Source: Gemmatimonadota bacterium | GTDB taxonomy: Bacteria; Gemmatimonadota; Gemmatimonadetes; Gemmatimonadales; Gemmatimonadaceae | Length of the DNA: 64,000 nt | NCBI GenBank assembly: GCA_020161135.1 | Contig: JAIUOB010000003.1 | Span: 186,001-250,000, forward strand | Direction of reading: 5' to 3' | In this document: positions 24,432 through 33,499 of the stretch, one piece after another | How positions within the stretch are numbered: the stretch's first letter is position 1 | Layout of the letters: every line of letters starts with the position of its first letter | Notes under the pieces: model-generated | The model's database searches: none | What the model saw: only the letters and a program-made list of their open reading frames with translations | What the model was told of the DNA's origin: nothing | Program-made: the position numbers and the translations under genes

Positions 24432-25219
24432 TGCCCGAGCCGGACACACACCCCGTAGACGCGGCGCCCTCGCCGTCCGTCATCGCCGCGCTGGGCGTGT
24501 CGCGATGCGTCTGGTACGGGGAGGTGGCGTCCACCATGGACGAGGCCCACCAGCTTGCCGAGGACGGTGCGCCTGCGGGAACGCTGGTCCTGGCGGGCGC
24601 GCAGCATCGCGGTCGAGGCCGCGGCGGGCGCACCTGGCACGCCGAGCCGGGGGCCGGCGTGTGGATGACGCTCGTCGAGCGGCCGCAGGACGCGAGCGCC
24701 CTCGACGTGCTGGCGTTGCGCGTGGGGCTCGAGCTCGCGGCAGCGCTCGACGCACACGTGGCGCAGCCGATCGCGCTCAAGTGGCCGAACGACCTGCTCG
24801 TGGGCACGGGGAAGCTGGCCGGTATCCTCATCGAGGCGCGGTGGCGCGCCGGTGTTCCGGAGTGGGTGGCGATCGGCGTCGGCATCAATCGTCGCGCGCC
24901 GTCGGCATTCACCGATGTGGCGTGCGTGCGTGACACGGTGTCGCGCGACGATGTGTTGCGTGCCGCGGTGCCGGCGATGCGTCGTGCCGCGGCCTGTCGC
25001 GCACAGCTCACCGAACGCGAACTGGCCGCCTGGCGGGCACGGGACGCAGCCTACGGGCGACGCCTCACGGAGCCACGCGAGGGGTGGGCCGACGGCATCT
25101 CGGCGGGGGGCGCGCTCCTGGTGCGCGACGAGCGGGGCACCGTCTGGCCGGTCAGCAGCGGCTCATTGCGATTTGCGGAGGCCGGACCCCCGGATGGGTC
25201 GCAGGCTGCGCCAAAGTGA
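24431..25219 (+). CDS. birA: Biotin-[acetyl-CoA carboxylase] ligase
   Basis: BirA adenylates biotin and attaches it to the biotin carrier domain of carboxylases. The 262-residue product shows the biotin-binding loop GRGRGGRTWHAEPG (about residues 58-71) and the KWPNDLLVGTGKLAGILIE segment (about 117-135), both standard. The C-terminal small domain follows. There is no N-terminal helix-turn-helix, so this is the non-regulatory (class I) form that does not repress biotin genes. It is the last gene of the long series that begins with moxR; the groES promoter follows 101 bases after the stop. Confidence 0.93.
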   Translation: MPEPDTHPVDAAPSPSVIAALGVSRCVWYGEVASTMDEAHQLAEDGAPAGTLVLAGAQHRGRGRGGRTWHAEPGAGVWMTLVERPQDASALDVLALRVGLELAAALDAHVAQPIALKWPNDLLVGTGKLAGILIEARWRAGVPEWVAIGVGINRRAPSAFTDVACVRDTVSRDDVLRAAVPAMRRAAACRAQLTERELAAWRARDAAYGRRLTEPREGWADGISAGGALLVRDERGTVWPVSSGSLRFAEAGPPDGSQAAPK

Positions 25220-25320
25220 CAAGGCGAGGCCTCGCTGGTCGGCGGGGTTGGCAGGAGGTCCTGTCATGCTGGCAAGTCTCAAGCTGTTGATTTCATTGGG
25301 TTTACGGATTTTCCGCGCCC

Positions 25321-25349
25321 TTGACTGTGCGCCCTGGTCGGGGTAGGTT
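25321..25349 (+). promoter_or_regulatory. groESL promoter
   Basis: TTGACT (25321-25326), 17-base spacer, TAGGTT (25344-25349). An AT-rich stretch directly upstream (about 25286-25313) could act as an UP element. The predicted start at about 25356 lies at the edge of the CIRCE operator. Confidence 0.85.
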
Positions 25350-25356
25350 TCTGGTG

Positions 25357-25383
25357 TTAGCACTCAGATTACCTGAGTGCTAA
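25357..25383 (+). promoter_or_regulatory. CIRCE operator (HrcA site)
   Basis: TTAGCACTC and GAGTGCTAA, separated by 9 bases, form a perfect copy of the CIRCE inverted repeat. HrcA binding here would block the groESL promoter until heat stress inactivates the repressor. hrcA itself is not in the window. Confidence 0.96.
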
Positions 25384-25425
25384 TCACCCACTGTTATCCC
25401 TGACCACAGCAGGAGATCAGTACCT

Positions 25426-27383
<1,958 letters not shown>

Positions 27384-27421
27384 GCCGCGGCTCAGTCGCA
27401 TCGTTCCATCACGGTGGTACG

Positions 27422-27451
27422 CAACGGGCGCTCCTCACGGGGCGCCCGTTG
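27422..27451. terminator. Hairpin terminator after groEL
   Basis: A 10-base-pair stem (27422-27431 with 27442-27451) with a 10-base loop lies between groEL and the convergent hydrolase gene. A moderately T-rich stretch follows on the plus strand, so it mainly serves groESL but may end both transcripts. Confidence 0.75.
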
Positions 27452-27476
27452 TCATTGTGTCGGCTGGCAGTGCCGA

Positions 27477-28304
27477 TCAGCCGAAGGCCAGACTCAACTG
27501 CGCGGCCCGCGCACCGAGGCTGCCGTTCATCTGCACCGGCGCCAGGGGCGCACGCTGCGGCGCCGCCCACAAGCCGTCACGCCGCCATCCTGCCTTGCGC
27601 AGTGCCTCACGCGCGAGGGTCACGGCAAGGTCGGGCGTGTTGTTCGTCTCGCTCAGGTGCGCCAGCAGCACGCCGCGCAACCCCGGGTGCACGACGTCCG
27701 CCAGGACACGGCCGGCGTCGGCGTTCGACAAGTGCCCGGACCCGCCGCGAATGCGCTGCTTGAGCGGCCACGGATACGGGCCGTTGGCCAGCATGGTGGG
27801 ACAGTGATTCGACTCGAGCACCAGGAGGTCACAGCGCGCGAGAAACGCCGGCAGCGTCTCGGGCACGTGCCCGCAGTCGAGGACCACGCCCAGCCGGGCG
27901 CCACTCGCGCGATCGGTGAGCACGAAGGCGCGGCAGTCCGCCGCATCGTGCGGCACGCGATGGTGCGCCACGTCGAACCCCGCAATCGTCGGCGTGTCGT
28001 CGAGCATCACGCGATGCGGTGGCGCACCGCACGCTTCGGTCGTGAGTGCGACGTGCGTGGCCGCCGTGGCATGCACGGGCCACTGCCAGCGTCGGCTCGC
28101 CGCACTCACACCGCAGGCGTGGTCGGCGTGCTCGTGCGTCAGCAGGACACCGCGGATGGACTCGGGGCGACGCTGCGCGTCGGCGAGGCGACGCGCGAGC
28201 GTTCGTGGCCCGAAGCCGCAGTCCACGAGGAAGGCGCCTTCGCTCCCATCCACGAGGATGGCGTTGCCGCGACTGCCGCTTCCCAGCACGGTGACCTGCA
28301 GCAT
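27477..28304 (-). CDS. MBL-fold metallohydrolase of the YycJ/WalJ type
   Basis: A 275-residue metallo-beta-lactamase-fold hydrolase. The N terminus (LGSGSRGNAILVD, residues 6-18) and the metal motif THEHADH (about 57-63) place it with YycJ/WalJ-like proteins, which are predicted exonucleases linked to coordinating cell division with DNA replication. Other metal ligands are a His near 125, the Asp of VVLDCGHV (about 153) and a C-terminal His in LLAHLSETNN. The start is ATG 28304; the upstream in-frame sequence would overlap the preceding gene's stop at 28318. It is the last gene of the minus-strand operon. Confidence 0.85.
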   Translation of the reverse strand: MLQVTVLGSGSRGNAILVDGSEGAFLVDCGFGPRTLARRLADAQRRPESIRGVLLTHEHADHACGVSAASRRWQWPVHATAATHVALTTEACGAPPHRVMLDDTPTIAGFDVAHHRVPHDAADCRAFVLTDRASGARLGVVLDCGHVPETLPAFLARCDLLVLESNHCPTMLANGPYPWPLKQRIRGGSGHLSNADAGRVLADVVHPGLRGVLLAHLSETNNTPDLAVTLAREALRKAGWRRDGLWAAPQRAPLAPVQMNGSLGARAAQLSLAFG

Positions 28305-28317
28305 CGATGCGTCGCGC

Positions 28318-29544
28318 TCAGCGTGGCCAGCGCAGGTCGGCGCAGCAGGCGGCGTGCACACGCCGCCACCACGCGGCGGCCGCGTCGTCGAGCGTGACGC
28401 CCCGTCGCTGCATCATGCGCTGCGCGGTGGCCACGAACTTGTCCGCCGCAAACACGTCGTAGGGCGCTCCACCGCCCCACGCGAACGGCGCCACGACCTT
28501 GGGTGGCATCCGATCGTAGACGTTCGCGCCCGCGCCCAACACACAACCCGTCGTGAGTCGCGAGCCGATGCCGGTCTTCACGTGGTCGCCGAACAACGTG
28601 CCCAGGAACTGCAGCCCGGACTCGCGCACGCCGCCCGGCGTCCAGAGGGCGACGCTGCCGTACGTGTTCTTGAGATTGCTCGTGATGGTGCCCGCCCCGA
28701 GGTTCACCCAGCGGCCGACCACCGAGTGCCCCAGGAAGCCGTCGTGCCCCTTGTTGGCGTGCCCGATGAACGTGCAGGCGCTGACCTCCCCGTGCACGCG
28801 GCACTGCTCGCCGATCGCCGATCCGCCGATGCGGTCCCCCATCACCGTCGAGTCGGCGCCCACGTAGAGCGGCCCCACCAGGCGCGTGAAGGCCAACGCG
28901 CGCGCGCCGCGCCGCAGCAGGACAGGCCCCGCGGTCGTGTCGATCAGCGTCATGGGCTCGACGACGGCGCCCTCCTCGACGAACGCGCCATGCGGGCCGG
29001 TCACGTGCACGCCATCGCCGCTGGGCAGCGCACGTGCCTGGAGGCGCGCCACGAGTGCCGTGATGTCCTGCGCCAGGAGCGTGTCGAGCGCCCGCACGAT
29101 GTCCCACACCGCGTCGAGCCACTGTCCGGGCACGCGCAGGATCGTGCCGGTGGACGGCGTCAGGCTGTCGAGCGCGACGCTGCCGTCGCCGAGCGCTGCC
29201 AGTTCGAGTGGCGCGAGCAGACGCAGCGCCGCCACGTGCTCACCGATCGCCAATGCCGAGGCGGCGCCGACGCGCACGTCGAGCGGCGGCAGCGCACGGC
29301 TGTTCACGAGCCACGTACCCGCCGGGATCACGTCGGGCCAGGCCGCGGGCGCGTCGAACTCCTGGAACCCGTCGAGCCCGGGAGACGACACGAAGCCGCC
29401 ACACGGCACGCCCAGCACCTGCGCCCACCGCTCCCGCACCAGCAGCGCCCCCGCCCGCACTTCGCCAAGGGGCCGGGTGCTGGCGAACGGCTCGAAGGTG
29501 CGCGCCACCGCGTCGTCGTACAGCAGCAGCATCGGCGCGGTCAT
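28318..29544 (-). CDS. Alternate GlmU family protein (putative sugar nucleotidyltransferase/acetyltransferase)
   Basis: A 408-residue protein with the architecture of the alternate bacterial GlmU family. The N-terminal part is a diverged nucleotidyltransferase-like domain, with SSRP-like motif FASTRPLGEVRAGALLVRER (about residues 18-37). The C-terminal half is a left-handed beta-helix of hexapeptide repeats with HANKGHDGFLGHSVVGRWVN near 265 and LGAGTITSNLKNTYG near 290, the acetyltransferase signature shared with GlmU. It would make UDP-N-acetylglucosamine from glucosamine-1-phosphate for wall and lipopolysaccharide synthesis. The canonical GlmU N-terminal GxGTRM motif is absent. ATG 29544 overlaps the upstream gene stop by 4 bases. 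Confidence 0.8.
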   Translation of the reverse strand: MTAPMLLLYDDAVARTFEPFASTRPLGEVRAGALLVRERWAQVLGVPCGGFVSSPGLDGFQEFDAPAAWPDVIPAGTWLVNSRALPPLDVRVGAASALAIGEHVAALRLLAPLELAALGDGSVALDSLTPSTGTILRVPGQWLDAVWDIVRALDTLLAQDITALVARLQARALPSGDGVHVTGPHGAFVEEGAVVEPMTLIDTTAGPVLLRRGARALAFTRLVGPLYVGADSTVMGDRIGGSAIGEQCRVHGEVSACTFIGHANKGHDGFLGHSVVGRWVNLGAGTITSNLKNTYGSVALWTPGGVRESGLQFLGTLFGDHVKTGIGSRLTTGCVLGAGANVYDRMPPKVVAPFAWGGGAPYDVFAADKFVATAQRMMQRRGVTLDDAAAAWWRRVHAACCADLRWPR

Positions 29545-30572
29545 CGATCGCGCACCGCGGGAGGAAGGGCCTCGACGAGCGTCTTGAGGTCGGCCGCCTT
29601 CTCACGCGTCGTGACCATGGTGAGGCCATCGCGCGCCACCACCACCAGGTCGTCGACGCCGTACAGCACCACCTGCGTGCCCTCGGCGTGCACCACGTTG
29701 CCGTGACTCTGCACGGCCCACGCCGCACCCAGCATCGCATTGTCCTGCGCGTCCTTGCTGCGCACGCGATGCAACGCCGCCCAGGTGCCGACGTCATCCC
29801 ACCCGAACTGGCCGGCCAGCATCAGCACCCGGGCACTGCGCTCCAGCACGCCGACGTCGATCGCGATCGACTGCACGCTCGAGAAGAACCGGTCGAGATC
29901 ATCGCCGGCGGCCGCCAGTGCGGGGGCCACTTCCGGCGTCAGCGCGCGAATCTCGTCGAGCAGGTCACCCACGCGCCACGCAAAGATGCCCGAGTTCCAG
30001 AGATAGCCGTCGGCCACCATCTCGACGGCGCGCTCCCGTGTCGGCTTCTCGATGAAGCGCTGGACGCGTCGGACGCCGTCATCCACCGCTTCGCCAGGCT
30101 GGATGTAGCCGAAGCCGGGATCGGGACGCGACGGGACGATGCCCACCGTGACCAGTGCCTGGGCCGCGCTCGCCACCTGTGCCGCGCGATCGAGCGTCGT
30201 CCGGAACGAGGGCACATCGGCAATGGCCCAGTCGGCGTGGGTGCACACCATCACGGCGCTGTCGCCGTCCCGCGCGGCGATGAGATGTGCCGCCCAGGCC
30301 AGCGCCGCGCAGGTTCCCGCCGGACGCGGCTCGGCCACGATGTTCTCGGGTGGCAGCGACGGCTCCATGGCCGCGATCGCGTCGCGCAGCGACGCATTCG
30401 TCAGGATGAGCGTGCGCTCGGGCGGCGCCGAGGGGCGCAAGCGGTCGAGCGTGTCGCGCAACATCGGCACGTCGCTCACGAGTGGCAGCAACTGCTTGGG
30501 GCGGTCGGGCGTGGAGAGCGGCCAGAAGCGCGAACCCACGCCGCCGGCCAGCACCACGTTCCAGCGGATCAT
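29541..30572 (-). CDS. manC: Mannose-1-phosphate guanylyltransferase
   Basis: This enzyme makes GDP-mannose from mannose-1-phosphate and GTP for surface polysaccharide synthesis. The 343-residue product has the pyrophosphorylase signature LAGGVGSRFWPLSTPDRPKQ (residues 8-27), the FIEKP motif near 165 and LWNSGIFAW near 183, all typical of GDP-mannose pyrophosphorylases. It lacks a C-terminal phosphomannose isomerase domain, so it is the short monofunctional form. The start is ATG 30572 with a 4-base overlap with the response-regulator gene upstream. The symbol follows common usage for the family; substrate preference for mannose is inferred. Confidence 0.87.
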   Translation of the reverse strand: MIRWNVVLAGGVGSRFWPLSTPDRPKQLLPLVSDVPMLRDTLDRLRPSAPPERTLILTNASLRDAIAAMEPSLPPENIVAEPRPAGTCAALAWAAHLIAARDGDSAVMVCTHADWAIADVPSFRTTLDRAAQVASAAQALVTVGIVPSRPDPGFGYIQPGEAVDDGVRRVQRFIEKPTRERAVEMVADGYLWNSGIFAWRVGDLLDEIRALTPEVAPALAAAGDDLDRFFSSVQSIAIDVGVLERSARVLMLAGQFGWDDVGTWAALHRVRSKDAQDNAMLGAAWAVQSHGNVVHAEGTQVVLYGVDDLVVVARDGLTMVTTREKAADLKTLVEALPPAVRDR

Positions 30573-31033
30573 GAAGAGAGATTCTCGGAAGGGGCGGGGA
30601 TCGTCGACGCCGGGGATCCGTCGACCGATGCAAGGTAGTGACGCACGCGTGCCAACAGCCGACGCGGGCTGAACGGTTTCGTCATCACTTCTGACGCGCC
30701 AAGCGCTTCGACGTCGCGCAGCTGGGACTCCTGTCCGGCCGCGGTGAGCACGATGCAGGGGAGCTGTGCCCACCGCGCGTCGGCCCGCACGCGCCGCAGC
30801 ACCTCATTGCCAGAGAGCCCGGGCAGCATGAGGTCCAACACCAGGACACCGACCGTCGGGTGCGCGGCGAGCGCTGCGAGCGCGGCGGGCCCGTCCTCGG
30901 CGAGGATGACGGTCAGCCCGTCCTGTTCGAGACGGGTGCGGATGATGCGGCCGATGTGCGGTTCGTCATCGACGACCAGCACCGGCGGGCCGGCTGCCGA
31001 AATGGAAGCCGACCGCGGGACGGGGGCGTCCAT
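30569..31033 (-). CDS. Single-domain response regulator
   Basis: A 154-residue protein with one receiver domain and no output domain. The acidic pocket is DDEPH (about residues 22-26), the phospho-acceptor Asp is in VLVLDLMLPG (about 68), and the conserved Thr/Lys positions are in IVLTAAG (about 96) and TKPFSPRR (about 118). The N terminus (about 15 residues) and C terminus (about 20) are short and disordered. ATG 31033 is followed by the mannose-1-phosphate guanylyltransferase gene in a 4-base overlap, and the roadblock gene is 5 bases upstream. No kinase is adjacent. CheY-like signalling to another protein is the likely mode. Confidence 0.9.
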   Translation of the reverse strand: MDAPVPRSASISAAGPPVLVVDDEPHIGRIIRTRLEQDGLTVILAEDGPAALAALAAHPTVGVLVLDLMLPGLSGNEVLRRVRADARWAQLPCIVLTAAGQESQLRDVEALGASEVMTKPFSPRRLLARVRHYLASVDGSPASTIPAPSENLSS

Positions 31034-31038
31034 GGCGG

Positions 31039-31392
31039 TCAGACGAGCGCGGCGATCTGGGCGCGATGCCGGCGCAGTTCGAACAGCAGCGCCGCGAGGT
31101 TGGCGTCCGCCCGCAGCACGACCAGCAGGATGGCGTCGGGCGACAAGGGGCAAACGACCAGCGCCCCCTCGGCGCAGTCGAGCACCATCAGCCCCGGATC
31201 ACCGCGCCCCGCAGCCCGTCCGAGGTCGCCCGCGGCGATGGCCAGCGGGGGCACCAGCGCCGCGAGCCCTTCGGGGTCGAGGAGCGCGCCCCCCGATCCG
31301 TCGATGAGCAGGCCGTCGCGCCCGAGGATCACGGCGGCGTCGACCCCCTCGCGCCGTCGAAGAATGGTCACGAGATCGGCGATGGTCGGCAT
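31039..31392 (-). CDS. Roadblock/LC7 domain protein
   Basis: A 117-residue protein consisting of one roadblock/LC7 fold: VTILRRREGVDAAVILGRDG at residues 7-26, GLMVLDCAEGALVVCPL in the middle, and a C-terminal helix with ANLAALLFELRRHR. Bacterial roadblock proteins act as partners or regulators of small GTPases and in polarity and surface-gliding systems. Here no GTPase gene is nearby. The start is ATG 31392; further upstream in-frame sequence exists but a promoter-like element sits there. It is the first gene of the operon that continues with a response regulator. Confidence 0.82.
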   Translation of the reverse strand: MPTIADLVTILRRREGVDAAVILGRDGLLIDGSGGALLDPEGLAALVPPLAIAAGDLGRAAGRGDPGLMVLDCAEGALVVCPLSPDAILLVVLRADANLAALLFELRRHRAQIAALV

Positions 31393-31398
31393 GGCGGA

Positions 31399-31427
31399 AC
31401 GCTGGCTCCGCTCCGGGGTGAAGTCAA
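31399..31427 (-). promoter_or_regulatory. Candidate leaderless promoter for the roadblock operon
   Basis: On the minus strand: TTGACT (31427-31422), 17-base spacer, CAGCGT (31404-31399), then 6 bases to ATG 31392. The -35 box is a strong match, while the -10 box is weak. The predicted start coincides with the A of the start codon. Confidence 0.5.
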
Positions 31428-31471
31428 GCGAATCCCGTGGCGCGGGGCGGGGCATGTCGGCCATCAACCGC

Positions 31472-31500
31472 TTGCCCCACCAGCAGTTGCACGGTAACCT
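31472..31500 (+). promoter_or_regulatory. Promoter of the lipoprotein-serS unit
   Basis: TTGCCC (31472-31477), 17-base spacer, TAACCT (31495-31500). The predicted start is within a base of ATG 31506, so translation may begin leaderless there or at ATG 31563 after a 56-base leader. Confidence 0.55.
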
Positions 31501-31505
31501 CCGAC

Positions 31506-32186
31506 ATGGCGCCGCGTCGTCGCGCCGCTGCGGCCCACCGCAGCTTCACTCTGGTCATCGCCATGGGGAACATCCCTCTGCCTGGTCGTCACGGCGCGCC
31601 CCGCACAGCTCGGCGCGCCCTCGCATTTTCGCCCCTCGTCCTGCTCGCGGCGCTGCTGGGGTGCGGTGACGACAACGGCCTGCTTGCGCCCGCGTCGTTC
31701 GAGAACTCGTCGCGCCAGGTGGCGCTCTTCGCCATCTCGGGCACGCCGGCAGCGCTCCCAGCCGCCTACGTGTTCACGAACGAGACCATCGTGCGGCCGC
31801 AGGTGCTGGCCAACGGCTCGCCCAACTTCGAACTGGCGGTCGATCTCACGGCGGACAACAAGGTCCTGCTGCTCCCCGTGCGGGTGCTCCTGCCCGCGCC
31901 CCCGGCGGGATCGCCGAGTGTCGGGCTGCTCAAGGCGACGGCGGACTTCGACGTCATCGAGCGCGCGCCCGACAAGGGGTACGTGAACGACTCGTCGCTC
32001 GTGCTCGCGAAGGGCGAGACGGTCCTGGTGCGGCTGTCGAGCGCCGGGTGTGTCTACGGCTATCCGTTCTATGCGAAGATGCGGGTGGACACGATCCTCG
32101 TCGCCGAACGGCGCGTGCTCTTCAGCAGCCTCGTGAATCGCAACTGTGGCTACCGGGCCCTCACGGCCGGTGTGCCGAAGAACTGA
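31506..32186 (+). CDS. Putative lipoprotein of unknown function
   Basis: I do not recognise a family. A hydrophobic stretch PLVLLAALLGCGDDN ends in a lipobox (LLGC), predicting export and lipid attachment at that Cys. Two starts are possible: ATG 31506 fits the promoter and gives 226 residues with a long pre-signal region; ATG 31563 gives 207 residues with a more usual signal peptide. The mature part is beta-rich, about 170 residues, with DLTADNKVLLLPVRVLLP in the middle. Two or three Cys residues near the end (SAGCVYGYP, NRNCGYR) could form a disulfide. serS begins 9 bases after the stop. The protein is probably periplasmic or outer-membrane. Confidence 0.65.
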   Translation: MAPRRRAAAAHRSFTLVIAMGNIPLPGRHGAPRTARRALAFSPLVLLAALLGCGDDNGLLAPASFENSSRQVALFAISGTPAALPAAYVFTNETIVRPQVLANGSPNFELAVDLTADNKVLLLPVRVLLPAPPAGSPSVGLLKATADFDVIERAPDKGYVNDSSLVLAKGETVLVRLSSAGCVYGYPFYAKMRVDTILVAERRVLFSSLVNRNCGYRALTAGVPKN

Positions 32187-32195
32187 CCGCCCTGC

Positions 32196-33473
32196 ATGCA
32201 CGATATCCGACTCCTGCGCGACCAACTCGATCGCCTGCGCGAGGGCATGGCCCGGCGCGGCAAGTTGACCGAACTGCAGCCGCTCCTCGACCGCGCTGAC
32301 GCGCTGGAGCAGGCCCGTCGCGCCGCCATCACCGAGCTCGAGGCCCAACAGGCGCGTCGCAACAAGGTGTCGCAGGAGGTCGCGCAGCGTCGCAAGGCGG
32401 GCGAGGACGCCACAGAGCTCATGGCCGAAGGCCGCACGATCGGCGAGTTGGTGAGTGCGCTCGAGCAGAAGCGCGCCGCCGCGGAGGCGGAGGTGCAGGC
32501 GCTGCTCTTCGAGATCCCGAACATTCCGCTCGATGAGGTGCCTGCCGGCGACGAGTCGCACAACGCCGTGGTGAAGGCGTGGGGCACACCGCGCGCGGAC
32601 GGCGCGTCGCTGCAGCCGCACTGGGAGGTGGGCGCTTCGCTCGGCATGCTCGACCTGCCGCGTGGGGCGAAGGTGAGCGGCTCGGGGTTCATCGTCTATC
32701 GCGGCCTCGGCGCGAAGCTGGTGCGTGCGCTCATGAACTTCATGCTCGACCTGCACACCGAGCAGCACGGCTACGAGGAATGCTGGGTGCCGCTCGTCGT
32801 CACCCGCGACACCATGGTGGGCACCGGGCAACTGCCGAAGTTCGAGGAGGACATGTACGCGGCGCCCGCCGATGGCCTGTTCCTCATCCCCACGGCCGAA
32901 GTGCCCGTCACCAACCTGTACCGGGAGGAGATCCTCGACGCGAGCGATCTCCCGAAGGCGTTGTGTGCCTACAGCGCCTGCTTCCGCCGCGAGGCGGGAT
33001 CGGCCGGCAAGGATACGCGTGGGCTGCTGCGCGTGCACCAGTTCGACAAGGTGGAGTTGGTGCGCTATGCCTCGCCCGAGACGTCGCGTCAGGAGCTGGA
33101 GCTGCTCACGTCGCAGGCAGAGCGCGTGCTAGAGCTGCTCGAGCTGCCGTACCGGCGGGTGCTCCTCGCTGCCGGCGACACCGGCTTCTCGAGCGCGATG
33201 ACCTACGATCTCGAAGTGTTTGCGCCTGCCGTCGGCAAGTGGCTCGAGGTGTCGAGCTGCAGTCTCTTCACCGACTTCCAGGCGCGGCGGGCGAACATTC
33301 GCTATCGGCCGGCCGCCGGCGAGAAGCCGCGCTTCGTGCACACGCTCAACGGATCGGCGCTCGCCTTTCCGCGCATCATCGCCTGCCTGCTCGAGCATGG
33401 CCAGCAGCCCGATGGCACCGTCACCGTGCCCGTCGCGCTGCAGCCGTATCTCGGTCGCACGACGCTCGGCTGA
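32196..33473 (+). CDS. serS: Serine-tRNA ligase
   Basis: SerRS charges tRNA-Ser and supplies the substrate for selenocysteine-tRNA where present. The 425-residue product has an N-terminal long antiparallel coiled coil (about residues 25-100) that grips the tRNA variable arm. The class II catalytic domain follows: motif 2 with FRREAGSAGKDTRGLLRVHQ (about 263-282) and motif 3 with GSALAFPRIIACLLEHGQ (about 385-402). Length and domain order are normal. ATG 32196 is 9 bases after the lipoprotein gene. Confident. Confidence 0.97.
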   Translation: MHDIRLLRDQLDRLREGMARRGKLTELQPLLDRADALEQARRAAITELEAQQARRNKVSQEVAQRRKAGEDATELMAEGRTIGELVSALEQKRAAAEAEVQALLFEIPNIPLDEVPAGDESHNAVVKAWGTPRADGASLQPHWEVGASLGMLDLPRGAKVSGSGFIVYRGLGAKLVRALMNFMLDLHTEQHGYEECWVPLVVTRDTMVGTGQLPKFEEDMYAAPADGLFLIPTAEVPVTNLYREEILDASDLPKALCAYSACFRREAGSAGKDTRGLLRVHQFDKVELVRYASPETSRQELELLTSQAERVLELLELPYRRVLLAAGDTGFSSAMTYDLEVFAPAVGKWLEVSSCSLFTDFQARRANIRYRPAAGEKPRFVHTLNGSALAFPRIIACLLEHGQQPDGTVTVPVALQPYLGRTTLG

Positions 33474-33499
33474 CCGGCGTCCGCCCCTCTCACTCCCCC

